NCBI GenBank assembly: GCA_910575505.1
Contig: CAJTFK010000017.1
Coordinates: forward strand, 39,227-82,143
DNA: 42,917 nt
Reading direction: 5' to 3'
From: Oscillospiraceae bacterium
GTDB taxonomy: Bacteria; Bacillota; Clostridia; Oscillospirales; Oscillospiraceae
The position numbers and the translations under genes were made by a program. Positions 16,110 through 23,611 of the stretch are shown one piece after another; within the stretch, counting starts at the first letter, position 1, and each line of letters begins with the position of its first letter. Below the pieces are notes generated by a model. The model was given only the letters and a program-made list of their open reading frames with translations, was not told where the DNA came from and made no database searches.

Positions 16110-17558
16110 TTACTCGCTCTGCCGCAGCAGGGACTGCTTGATATCCCAGAGCTTCTGACTGAGGTCCACATAATAGGTGTGGGGATTCTCGAAGCGCTTG
16201 ACCTCGTCCCACAGCGTGTCCACCTGTTGTCTGCAATAGGCCTGGATCTCATCAAGGGAGGGCTGCCGGTATACCAGCTCACCCCCCTGGAAAACGGGGA
16301 CCTGGAGAGGCACCGCCCTGAAATCGGTGTAGGTCTTCCGCTTCCAGGTGGCCCTGGGGTCAAAGAGCTCCAGCGGGCGGGAATCGTCCACCGTCTCATC
16401 CCAGACGGTTATATAGTCCGCCTCAGCCTTTCCCGTCGCCCGGTCAAAAATACGGTAGACCTTTTTATAGTGGGGGTTTGTAATTTTGTCCACGTTTTCG
16501 CTGACCTTGATTTTGGGAACGATGGTCCCGTCCCCGTCCTCCACCGCCGCCAGCTTGTACACACCGCCGAATACCGGCTGGCTGCTGGCGGTAATCATCC
16601 GCTCGCCTACGCCGAACATGTCGATCTGGGCGCCCTGGTGCAGCAGATCCTGGATAATGTACTCATCCAGGGAGTTGGACGCGGAAATCCGGCACTCGGT
16701 CCAGCCCGCGTCGTCCAGCATCTTCCGGGCCTTCCGGGTGAGATAGGCGATGTCGCCGGAGTCCAGGCGGATGCCGCACTTTTTGATGCCCAGGGGCTTC
16801 AGCACTGCGTCAAAGGCCCGGATGGCATCGGGGATGCCGGATCTCAGCGTGTTGTAGGTATCCACCAGAAGCGTCGCATTGTTGGGATAGAGACGGCAGT
16901 AGGTCTCAAAGGCCTTATACTGGGTGTCGAACATCTGAACCCAGGCATGGGCCATGGTCCCTCCGGCGGGCACGCCGAAGAGCTGGTCGGAGATGGTGCA
17001 GGCCGTGCCGGCGCAGCCGCCGATGTAGGCCGCCCGTGCGCCGGAGATGGCGCCGTCGGTGCCCTGGGCCCGGCGGGAGCCGAATTCCAGCACTGTCCTG
17101 CCCTGGGCAGCTCGGACGATGCGGTTGGCCTTGGTGGCAATCAGGCTCTGATGGTTCAGGGTCAGCAGGGTAAAGGTCTCGATCAGCTGGGCCTGAATGG
17201 CGGGGGCCCGGACGGTAATCACCGGCTCATAGGGGAAAATCGGCGTTCCCTCGGGAATGGCCCAGATATCCCCGGTGAAGCGGAACTTTCTAAGGTAGTC
17301 CAGAAAATCCTCGGAGAAGAGATTCCGGCCCCGGAGGTAGTCAATATCCTCCTCGCTGAAATGCAGGTCCTGAATATACTCAATCAGCTGAGCCAGCCCG
17401 GCGCAGACGGCAAAGCCCCCCTTGTCGGGCACATCCCGGAAAAATACGTCAAAATAGGTAATCCGGTCCTGATATCCGGCATGAAAATAGCCGCTGCCCA
17501 TGGTCAGCTCGTAGAAGTCGCAGAGCATGGTCATATTCAGCTTTTGTTCGGTGTTCAT
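16110..17558 (-). CDS. pncB: Nicotinate phosphoribosyltransferase
   Basis: A 482-residue NAPRTase that makes nicotinate mononucleotide from nicotinate and PRPP in NAD salvage. The N-terminal MLCDFYELTMG, the EFGSRRAQGTDGAISGARAA region and the RLDSGDIAYL segment are conserved family motifs. The length is normal for the long bacterial form. A weak AAGAGG lies before the ATG at 17558, and a consensus promoter is found about 33 bp further upstream. It is a single-gene unit. Confidence 0.95.
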   Translation of the reverse strand: MNTEQKLNMTMLCDFYELTMGSGYFHAGYQDRITYFDVFFRDVPDKGGFAVCAGLAQLIEYIQDLHFSEEDIDYLRGRNLFSEDFLDYLRKFRFTGDIWAIPEGTPIFPYEPVITVRAPAIQAQLIETFTLLTLNHQSLIATKANRIVRAAQGRTVLEFGSRRAQGTDGAISGARAAYIGGCAGTACTISDQLFGVPAGGTMAHAWVQMFDTQYKAFETYCRLYPNNATLLVDTYNTLRSGIPDAIRAFDAVLKPLGIKKCGIRLDSGDIAYLTRKARKMLDDAGWTECRISASNSLDEYIIQDLLHQGAQIDMFGVGERMITASSQPVFGGVYKLAAVEDGDGTIVPKIKVSENVDKITNPHYKKVYRIFDRATGKAEADYITVWDETVDDSRPLELFDPRATWKRKTYTDFRAVPLQVPVFQGGELVYRQPSLDEIQAYCRQQVDTLWDEVKRFENPHTYYVDLSQKLWDIKQSLLRQSE

Positions 17559-17590
17559 TTCAAACGCCTCTTTTCGATTTGGTTCTCTTG

Positions 17591-17619
17591 ATTATACGCA
17601 GAACGCCAAAGAAAAGCAA
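17591..17619 (-). promoter_or_regulatory. Promoter of pncB
   Basis: On the minus strand TTGCTT (17619-17614), a 17-base spacer and TATAAT (17596-17591). Confidence 0.65.
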
Positions 17620-17851
17620 TCCCTTTTTCATTTTTCCCTTTCCTTCGGCGGCAGGAGGCGGAGGAGCTTCAGACGCCGCCGCTTACAGCCGGGCCCGCCC
17701 CGGGAGAAGGGCGCATCCGGCTGAACGGCGCTTCGCGGGAGCCGCCCCCGGCGGCCCCCTCCGGGGTATTCTAGACGGTGTTCCCGGCAGGAGGTACGCC
17801 GCGCCGGGCCTGTCTTTTGACAAACGGCGCGGAGGCGCGGGAAGGGAGCGC

Positions 17852-17992
17852 CCCATTCGGAGATTTCATGCAGGGGCCGGGCTCCGGCCCCTCCTGCCGG
17901 AAGTCCGGCGCAGCCGGGAAAACAGGCGGGCGTTACGGCAGGTGTCTGGCGTAAAGTTCACCCCCTGCACCTTATCCTGATAAAATGCGTGA
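17852..17992. repeat. Dispersed intergenic repeat, copy 2
   Basis: Matches 10447-10676 block by block but lacks the inserted hairpin cassette. The rest of the 560-bp gap between pncB and the nucleotidyltransferase gene holds their promoters and GC-rich DNA without a supported gene. Confidence 0.6.
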
Positions 17993-18019
17993 ACGGACAC
18001 TCCTCGCAGGAAAGCCGGG

Positions 18020-18048
18020 TTGCAAATATGCGAAAAATGCGGTATCAT
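18020..18048 (+). promoter_or_regulatory. Promoter of the nucleotidyltransferase gene
   Basis: TTGCAA (18020-18025), a 17-base spacer and TATCAT (18043-18048) lie about 70 bp before the start codon. Confidence 0.5.
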
Positions 18049-18120
18049 AAGGAAAATATTCCGGGCGCGGGCAGTGTCCACTCAGCACACCGGGACAGAT
18101 TAAATAAGGAGAGCGACGGC

Positions 18121-19068
18121 ATGAGCAACGGCAGACAGGTCTCCCTGGTCATTATGGCGGCGGGACTGGGATCCCGCTACGGCGGAGACAAGCAGGTGGA
18201 CGGCATCGGCCCCCACAACGAAATCCTGATGGAATACTCTATCTGCGACGCCCTTCGGGCGGGCTTTGGCAAGGTGGTATTCATCGTCAAGCCGGAGATG
18301 GCGGAGATGGTAGAAGGCCTCTGCGGCGGCTATCTCCGGCGGAAAACCGCCCTGGACGGCCGGCCGGTGGAAGTGGCCTTCGCCTGTCAGGATTTTTCCT
18401 CCATACCGGATTTCTATACCATTCCGGCGGAGCGGTCCAGACCCTTCGGCACGGTGCACGCCCTGCTGTGCGCGGAATCCTGCGTCCAGGGGCCCTGCTG
18501 CGTCATCAATGCCGACGACTACTACGGCGCGGACGCCTACCGGACGATGTACAGGGCGCTGAACGCCCTGCCGGAGACGGGCCGGGCGGCTATGGTGGGC
18601 TACCTGCTGAAAAACACCGCCAGCCTTCACGGCTCGGTGTCCCGGGGCGTGTGCACCATGGAGGACGGACGGCTGCGGGCCATTCACGAGACGAAAAAAA
18701 TCCAGCTCTGCGCCGGCGGCTCTCTTCGGGACCTGACAGCGGACCGGCTTCTGAATCCGGAGGCGGTGGTCTCCATGAACTTCTGGGGCTTCATGCCCTC
18801 TATCTTCCCGGCCCTCCACCGGTACTTCGAGGACTTTTTGAGGGACTTGCTCCAGGCCCGGCGGGAAGGCCGGGAGGATCTGGCGGCGGAATGCCTGCTG
18901 CCGGTGATGGTGGACCACCTGATTCGGACAGGGGCGCTGGAGGTGGACGTGCTCCGGTCGGCAGACCGGTGGTTCGGAATGACCTACCAGGAGGACCGCG
19001 CCCTTGTGGCCGGAGAGCTGCGGCGGCTCCACGAGGAAGGCGTCTACCCGGAGAGCCTGCGGACCTGA
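18121..19068 (+). CDS. Nucleotidyltransferase (NTP-transferase fold)
   Basis: A 315-residue protein with a sugar-phosphate nucleotidyltransferase fold. LVIMAAGLGSRYGGDKQ (residues 9-25) is the NTP-binding loop of this superfamily, and VINADDYYG holds the metal-binding acidic pair. The substrate is not apparent; relatives activate sugars or choline-phosphate-like groups, but no licD or kinase partner is adjacent. The ATG at 18121 has AAGGAG 9 bases upstream, within an intact reading frame. TetR starts 39 bp after the stop, and the two may form one transcript. Confidence 0.82.
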   Translation: MSNGRQVSLVIMAAGLGSRYGGDKQVDGIGPHNEILMEYSICDALRAGFGKVVFIVKPEMAEMVEGLCGGYLRRKTALDGRPVEVAFACQDFSSIPDFYTIPAERSRPFGTVHALLCAESCVQGPCCVINADDYYGADAYRTMYRALNALPETGRAAMVGYLLKNTASLHGSVSRGVCTMEDGRLRAIHETKKIQLCAGGSLRDLTADRLLNPEAVVSMNFWGFMPSIFPALHRYFEDFLRDLLQARREGREDLAAECLLPVMVDHLIRTGALEVDVLRSADRWFGMTYQEDRALVAGELRRLHEEGVYPESLRT

Positions 19069-19107
19069 GAGCCCATACGCACCCCCACGGCGAAAGGAGG
19101 CCGGCCC

Positions 19108-19758
19108 ATGCCCAGAAAAAACGCCCGCAACACCAAAAACCGCATCATCTCCGCCGCCTGGAGGCTCTTCTACGACCAGGGCTACGAGGACACCACGGTG
19201 GAGGACATCATTTTTGAATCCGAGACCTCCAGAGGCTCCTTTTACCACTATTTTGACGGCAAGGACGCCCTCCTCGGCACCCTGGCCAACGTCTTCGACG
19301 AGAAGTATGAGGAGCTGATTCCCGCCATGGACCCCGGCCTGCCCGCCATAGACAAGCTCATTTTCCTGAACCACGAGCTCTTCGCCATGATTGACGGCGG
19401 CATCTCTCTGGACCTGCTGGCCCGGCTCCTCTCCACCCAGCTGCTGGCCCGGGGAGAAAAGCATCTGCTGGACCGAAACCGCACCTATTTCCGCCTCCTG
19501 CGGAAGATTGCCGCCGAGGGCCAGCGGGCGGGGCAGCTGCGGACGGACCTGACCGCCAATGAAATCGTCAAGGCCTACGCCCTGTGGGAGCGGGCCCTGC
19601 TGTATGACTGGTGCCTCTGCGGCGGGGAGTATTCCCTGGTGGCCTACACCGATCAGGTGACCCCCATGTTCCTCCGGAGCTATCTGCCGGAAAGCGGAAA
19701 AACCGCACGGGAAGCGCCGAAACAGATTCCTAAAAACCGTCCGGCGGAAAACAGCTGA
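19108..19758 (+). CDS. TetR/AcrR-family transcriptional regulator
   Basis: A 216-residue regulator. The N-terminal helix-turn-helix spans residues 8-55, with the family motif TTVEDIIFESETSRGSFYHY followed by F-x-x-K-D-A-L-L. The C-terminal helical ligand domain is diverse and no ligand can be named. AAAGGAGG precedes the ATG. A long palindrome just downstream, in front of the symporter gene, is its likely operator, implying that it controls the symporter. Confidence 0.92.
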   Translation: MPRKNARNTKNRIISAAWRLFYDQGYEDTTVEDIIFESETSRGSFYHYFDGKDALLGTLANVFDEKYEELIPAMDPGLPAIDKLIFLNHELFAMIDGGISLDLLARLLSTQLLARGEKHLLDRNRTYFRLLRKIAAEGQRAGQLRTDLTANEIVKAYALWERALLYDWCLCGGEYSLVAYTDQVTPMFLRSYLPESGKTAREAPKQIPKNRPAENS

Positions 19759-19786
19759 AATAAAAGAGATATGAAAAAAAGAGAAG

Positions 19787-19820
19787 GAACGGTGTATAGA
19801 ATTCATTCTGTACACCGTTC
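19787..19820. promoter_or_regulatory. 34-bp palindromic operator
   Basis: GAACGGTGTA-T-AGAAT-TC-ATTCT-G-TACACCGTTC pairs at all arm positions but one. It ends 4 bp before the -35 box of the symporter promoter and 28 bp after the TetR stop, the expected place for a TetR operator. Confidence 0.75.
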
Positions 19821-19824
19821 TATC

Positions 19825-19853
19825 TTGCGTTCCGGTGGAAACTGTGGTATGAT
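19825..19853 (+). promoter_or_regulatory. Promoter of the symporter gene
   Basis: TTGCGT (19825-19830), a 17-base spacer and TATGAT (19848-19853). A GTGGAA...TTCCAC inverted repeat overlaps the spacer and -10 region. Confidence 0.55.
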
Positions 19854-19890
19854 TCCACACATTGAATTGCGAAAAGGAGAGAGAACGTAC

Positions 19891-21423
19891 ATGTCTGCTG
19901 CACAAATCTGCATTATGGCCACCATCATCCTGTATCTGTGCTTCGTCATCTTCACAGGCGTGATGATCGGCCGCCGTTCCAAAAAGAGCGCCGAGGGCTT
20001 TTACCTGGGAGGCCGGGGCATCGGTCCCCTGGTCACCGCCATGAGTGCCGAGGCCAGCGACATGAGCAGCTATCTGCTCATGGGCATCCCGGGCCTTGCC
20101 TACCTCAGCGGCGTGGCCGACGCCAGCTGGACCGCCATCGGCCTGGCGGCGGGCACGTATCTGAATTTCCTGCTGGTGGCGAAAAAGCTCCGCCGGTACA
20201 GCGTGAAGCTGGACGCCATCACCATCCCCAGCTTCATTTCCAAGCGCTATGACGAAAAAAAACCGGTGATTATGTGCATCTCCGCCCTGATTATCCTGAT
20301 TTTCTTCGTGCCTTATGTGGCCTCCGGCCTGGCCGCCATCGGCAAGCTGTTCAACAGCCTCTTCGGCTGGGACTACATGGCGGCGGTGGTCGTCGGCGCC
20401 ATCGTCATCATCAGCTACACCTCCATCGGCGGATTTTCTGCCGTGGCCACCATGGACTTGATCCAGTCCGTCATCATGACCTGTGCCTTGGCCGTCATCG
20501 TGGTCTTCGGTGTGGTCCAGGCCGGCGGCATGGACGCGGTCATTGCCCACGCCCGGACCCTCCCCGGCTTTTTCAGCTTCTCCGAGACCTATAACGTCTC
20601 CACCAACTCCGCCGAGCCCTACGGCTTCATCCGCATCATCTCCATGATGGCCTGGGGCCTGGGTTACTTCGGCATGCCCCACATCCTGGTCCGCTTCATG
20701 GCCATCCGGAACGAGGAGGAGCTGACCCTCTCCCGCCGCATCGCCGCCGTCTGGGTGGTGCTCTCCATGGGCGTGGCGGTGTTCATCGGCATCGTGGGCC
20801 ACGCGGTGTCCTCTGCGGGCCGGGTGCCCTTCCTGGAGGGCAGCGCCACCGAAACCATCATTGTGAAGCTCTCCGATCTGCTGTCCACTTACGGCATCTT
20901 CCCCGCCATCGTCGCGGGCTGCATCCTGGCGGGCATCCTGGCAGCCACCATGTCCACCGCCGACAGTCAGCTTCTGGCCGCCTCCTCCGCCTTCTCCGAG
21001 AATCTGGTGCAGGACGTGTTCGGCGTGAAGCTGACGGAGAAACAGACCATGCTCATCGCCCGGCTCACCGTGGTGGTCATCGCCATCATCGCCCTGTTCC
21101 TGGCCCGGGACCCGGACAGCAACGTGTTTCAGATCGTCTCCTTCGCCTGGGCGGGCTTCGGCGCCACCTTCGGCCCCGCCATTCTCTGCGCCCTGTTCTG
21201 GAAGCGCAGCAACCGTCAGGGCATCATGGCGGGCCTGGTGGCTGGCAGCATCATGATCTTCGTGTGGAAATTCCAGATCAAGCCCCTGGGCGGCATCTGG
21301 AACATCTATGAGCTGCTGCCCGCTTTTGCGGTGGGTCTGGCCGCCATTGTCATCGTGAGCCTCCTCACCCCGGCCCCCGGCGCGGCGGTGGAAAAGGTCT
21401 TCGACGAGGTCAACCGCAAATAA
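19891..21423 (+). CDS. putP: PutP-type sodium/solute symporter
   Basis: A 510-residue sodium:solute symporter (SSS family) with about 13 hydrophobic segments. FYLGGRGIGPLVTAMSAEASDMSSYLLMG near residues 33-61 is the PutP-like helix 2 region, and LAATMSTADSQLLAASSAF is the conserved helix 8 region with sodium-site serines. Closest in look to sodium/proline symporters, though related substrates cannot be excluded. The ATG at 19891 has AAGGAG about 11 bases upstream. It is probably regulated by the upstream TetR protein. Confidence 0.9.
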   Translation: MSAAQICIMATIILYLCFVIFTGVMIGRRSKKSAEGFYLGGRGIGPLVTAMSAEASDMSSYLLMGIPGLAYLSGVADASWTAIGLAAGTYLNFLLVAKKLRRYSVKLDAITIPSFISKRYDEKKPVIMCISALIILIFFVPYVASGLAAIGKLFNSLFGWDYMAAVVVGAIVIISYTSIGGFSAVATMDLIQSVIMTCALAVIVVFGVVQAGGMDAVIAHARTLPGFFSFSETYNVSTNSAEPYGFIRIISMMAWGLGYFGMPHILVRFMAIRNEEELTLSRRIAAVWVVLSMGVAVFIGIVGHAVSSAGRVPFLEGSATETIIVKLSDLLSTYGIFPAIVAGCILAGILAATMSTADSQLLAASSAFSENLVQDVFGVKLTEKQTMLIARLTVVVIAIIALFLARDPDSNVFQIVSFAWAGFGATFGPAILCALFWKRSNRQGIMAGLVAGSIMIFVWKFQIKPLGGIWNIYELLPAFAVGLAAIVIVSLLTPAPGAAVEKVFDEVNRK

Positions 21424-21438
21424 GCAGCCCCCAGCTGA

Positions 21439-21468
21439 AACAGCCTGCTGCTTTCGCAGCAGGCTGTT
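21439..21468 (+). terminator. Hairpin after the symporter gene
   Basis: A 13-bp stem (21439-21451 with 21456-21468) around TTTC. The T-run is poor, so termination efficiency is uncertain. Confidence 0.6.
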
Positions 21469-21508
21469 CCGTGCCCATGCTCCCGGCTGTGTATTATTTC
21501 CAAATCAA

Positions 21509-21668
21509 GAACCTGTATTCACAGCTGGGGGCGCTGGATGGGCGAGGATTTTCCCTGCCAGACAAGGAAATTTTCCGCAGCAATCCTGACGGATTGCAGG
21601 GGAAATCGACGCGGTATGGCGGGAAAAAGGCCGTTCAGACAGCGTTCAGCGGTTGTGAATGCAGGTTC
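21509..21668. mobile_element. MITE-like element, family A, 160 bp
   Basis: The ends GAACCTGTATTCACA and TGTGAATGCAGGTTC are inverted repeats with one mismatch. TCAA is directly repeated on both sides (21505-21508 and 21669-21672), as expected for a 4-bp target duplication. There is no transposase, so mobilisation would need one elsewhere. Confidence 0.7.
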
Positions 21669-21696
21669 TCAATTCGGAAGTAATAAATGTGAGCGA

Positions 21697-21724
21697 GACC
21701 GGCAGGAACACTTCCCTGCCGGTC
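21697..21724. terminator. Hairpin before the anti-sigma gene end
   Basis: GACCGGCAGG (21697-21706) pairs with CCTGCCGGTC (21715-21724), followed on the plus strand by CCGTTTTC. The remaining stretch to 21965 shows no supported gene. Confidence 0.5.
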
Positions 21725-21965
21725 CCGTTTTCTGATTTGCCGGGGATGGCGGCTGCGCCGTCCCCCGCCGCTTCAAAGCGCGTACCCTCCGCGGAGGCGG
21801 CGGCGAAGAGACCGCGATCCTTCAGGATTGCTGCCAGGGCGCCGTCCCGGACGCCTTGCCGTGCATCCTTCAGGTCCCGGATGGGGTCTCACGGGAAATC
21901 ATCCCCTTGTCCGGGTCCTTCCGAAGGCCGGACTTTTTCGCCTCCGGCTGTGTCCCTGTCCTGGA

Positions 21966-22895
21966 TTATGCGTCTCCGCCGTCCCCGCCTGCGGCCCGGA
22001 TGATGATCTCCTCGCCGTCCTCCGTCTCGTGGCGCTCAATGTCCCAATCCTCTTCCGGGTCCCAACCCTCTTCCGGGGTGCTGCGCTCATTGGTCCAGCC
22101 CATGGGATTCTCAGCCAGGAAGGCCTCTGCCGCCGCCGGGTCCGCCTTGGCGGGGTCCAGGGGCAGAGTGAACAGGGCCTGAACGCCGGTGAAGTCGTCG
22201 CAGAACCGGATGGTCCCGTCGTCGTTCACATAGAAAATGGAGTTGTTGGGCGCGCTGCCCTCGTAGAAGGCCATATAGACCGTGCGGTCCGCGAACATCT
22301 CGATGCTCTGGGTATCCAGCAGGTAGTAGTAAACGCCGTCCTTAGCCAGGCCGGACGCTCCGGCCCCCAGAGTCCAGTTGTTCACCGCCGTAGGGGAGCA
22401 GCCCGCCGCCAGGGGGGTCATGGTGTAGGAGATGAAATCAAAATCCTGATTCGTCAGGGCCGTCCCGTCCAGGCGGCGGAGGGCCAGGACGGAATAGGTG
22501 TGGTCCTTCTCCAGGTCCGGGTTCAAAACGTCCAGGTTCCGCCCGGACACCAGACCCAGCAGGGTGATGGAGAAGTCCCCGCTCTCCACGGTCTCGTCAA
22601 TCAGAATGGCGTCGGGGCCCTGGAAGGCCTCCGCCAGCAGAGGCTGGTTGTGCTCCTCCGCCACCTGGGCGGGAGTCATCAGCAGCACGGCGGCGGACAC
22701 GGACACCGCCAGCAGGGCGATGCAGGCGGCAATCAGCACCGCCATTTTCTTAGGTTTCGCAAACATCATTTCAGTACGCTCCTTTTCCAGTTCACGGGCG
22801 CGTGTTCGCAGCAGCTCCGCTGTCCGCTCCTGAAAATCCGCGGAAAAGGAGAGTTCATCAAAGGCGGACCGGTACTCGTCCCGATTCAGGCTCAT
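21966..22895 (-). CDS. Membrane-anchored sigma-factor partner, putative anti-sigma protein
   Basis: A 309-residue protein with a charged cytoplasmic N-terminus (about 1-48), one transmembrane segment (about 50-72) and a long extracytoplasmic part ending in an acidic E/D-rich tail. It overlaps the upstream ECF sigma gene as ATGA, the classical arrangement of a sigma and its membrane anti-sigma. No zinc HxxxCxxC motif is seen, so it is more like DUF4179-type partners. I use ATG 22895 because AAGGAGG lies 7 bases upstream; the ATG at 22901 is too close. Function is inferred from gene order. Confidence 0.75.
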   Translation of the reverse strand: MSLNRDEYRSAFDELSFSADFQERTAELLRTRARELEKERTEMMFAKPKKMAVLIAACIALLAVSVSAAVLLMTPAQVAEEHNQPLLAEAFQGPDAILIDETVESGDFSITLLGLVSGRNLDVLNPDLEKDHTYSVLALRRLDGTALTNQDFDFISYTMTPLAAGCSPTAVNNWTLGAGASGLAKDGVYYYLLDTQSIEMFADRTVYMAFYEGSAPNNSIFYVNDDGTIRFCDDFTGVQALFTLPLDPAKADPAAAEAFLAENPMGWTNERSTPEEGWDPEEDWDIERHETEDGEEIIIRAAGGDGGDA

Positions 22896-23380
22896 AAACA
22901 TTCCTCCTTCAGCATCTGCCGCAGCCGCTCCCGGCCGCGGGCCAGGCGGGTGCCCACCGTGGGGGCGGGCAGACCCAGCAGTCTGGCAATTTCTTTCATG
23001 GAATAGCCCTCGTAATAGTAGAGGTGGATGACAGAGGCGTATTTCTCCGGCAGGGCCTGGACGGCCTCCCGGACAGCGCGCCCCCGTTCCGCCGTTCCTT
23101 CGCCGGCGGACTCGGAAACATCCTCCAAGGGAACATTCCGGCGCTCCGCCTGGCGGCGGAGATCACTGGCACGGTGAAGAGTGGTGCGGATCAGCCAGGC
23201 CTTTTCGTGTTCGGCGTCCCGGAACACAGGCGCGGCGGTGAGCAGCCGCAGAAACGCCTCCTGCACCGCGTCCTCTGCGTCGGCGGCAGACTGGAGACGG
23301 GCGGCGGCCAGACGCAGCAGCATGGGGCTGTAGGCCTCCACGACCCGGCTGATGGTTTCATCGGTACCAAATGGAACCAC
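22892..23380 (-). CDS. ECF sigma-70 family factor
   Basis: A 162-residue extracytoplasmic-function sigma factor. Region 2 (DAEDAVQEAFLRLL, AWLIRTTLHRASDLRR) and region 4 (LPEKYASVIHLYYYEGYSMKEIARLLG, then a GTRLARGRERLR recognition helix) are intact. The frame is open upstream, but only the GTG at 23380 has a good ribosome-binding site (AAGGGAG, 8 bases away). It is co-translated with the membrane protein that follows. Confidence 0.92.
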   Translation of the reverse strand: MVPFGTDETISRVVEAYSPMLLRLAAARLQSAADAEDAVQEAFLRLLTAAPVFRDAEHEKAWLIRTTLHRASDLRRQAERRNVPLEDVSESAGEGTAERGRAVREAVQALPEKYASVIHLYYYEGYSMKEIARLLGLPAPTVGTRLARGRERLRQMLKEECL

Positions 23381-23521
23381 GTTCCTCACTCCCTTCACCC
23401 TAAACACGTCTCAGCCCGGCAGAATTTTTCACCGCCGGAAAAAAGAATAAGCATCATAGCAGAAGAGGCCTCCGCCGGACAGGGAAAACGGAAAAATTTT
23501 GGAAAAAAGCCGCAGAAGGGG

Positions 23522-23549
23522 CTGACAAGCGGACAGAAATCTGTATAAT
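23522..23549 (+). promoter_or_regulatory. Promoter of the debranching-enzyme gene
   Basis: CTGACA (23522-23527), 16 bases and TATAAT (23544-23549). The leader is about 55 bases. Confidence 0.6.
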
Positions 23550-23611
23550 AGAAATGTACTTCATTTAATTTATGATGCGTCTTGCCCCGGAGGCGCGGGA
23601 AGGAGACCGCA

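Noticed and set aside
18100..20802. A 900-codon open frame on the minus strand
   Set aside because: It lies antisense to the nucleotidyltransferase, TetR and symporter genes, is His/Gly/Asp-rich low complexity, and arises from GC-rich codon use of the true genes.
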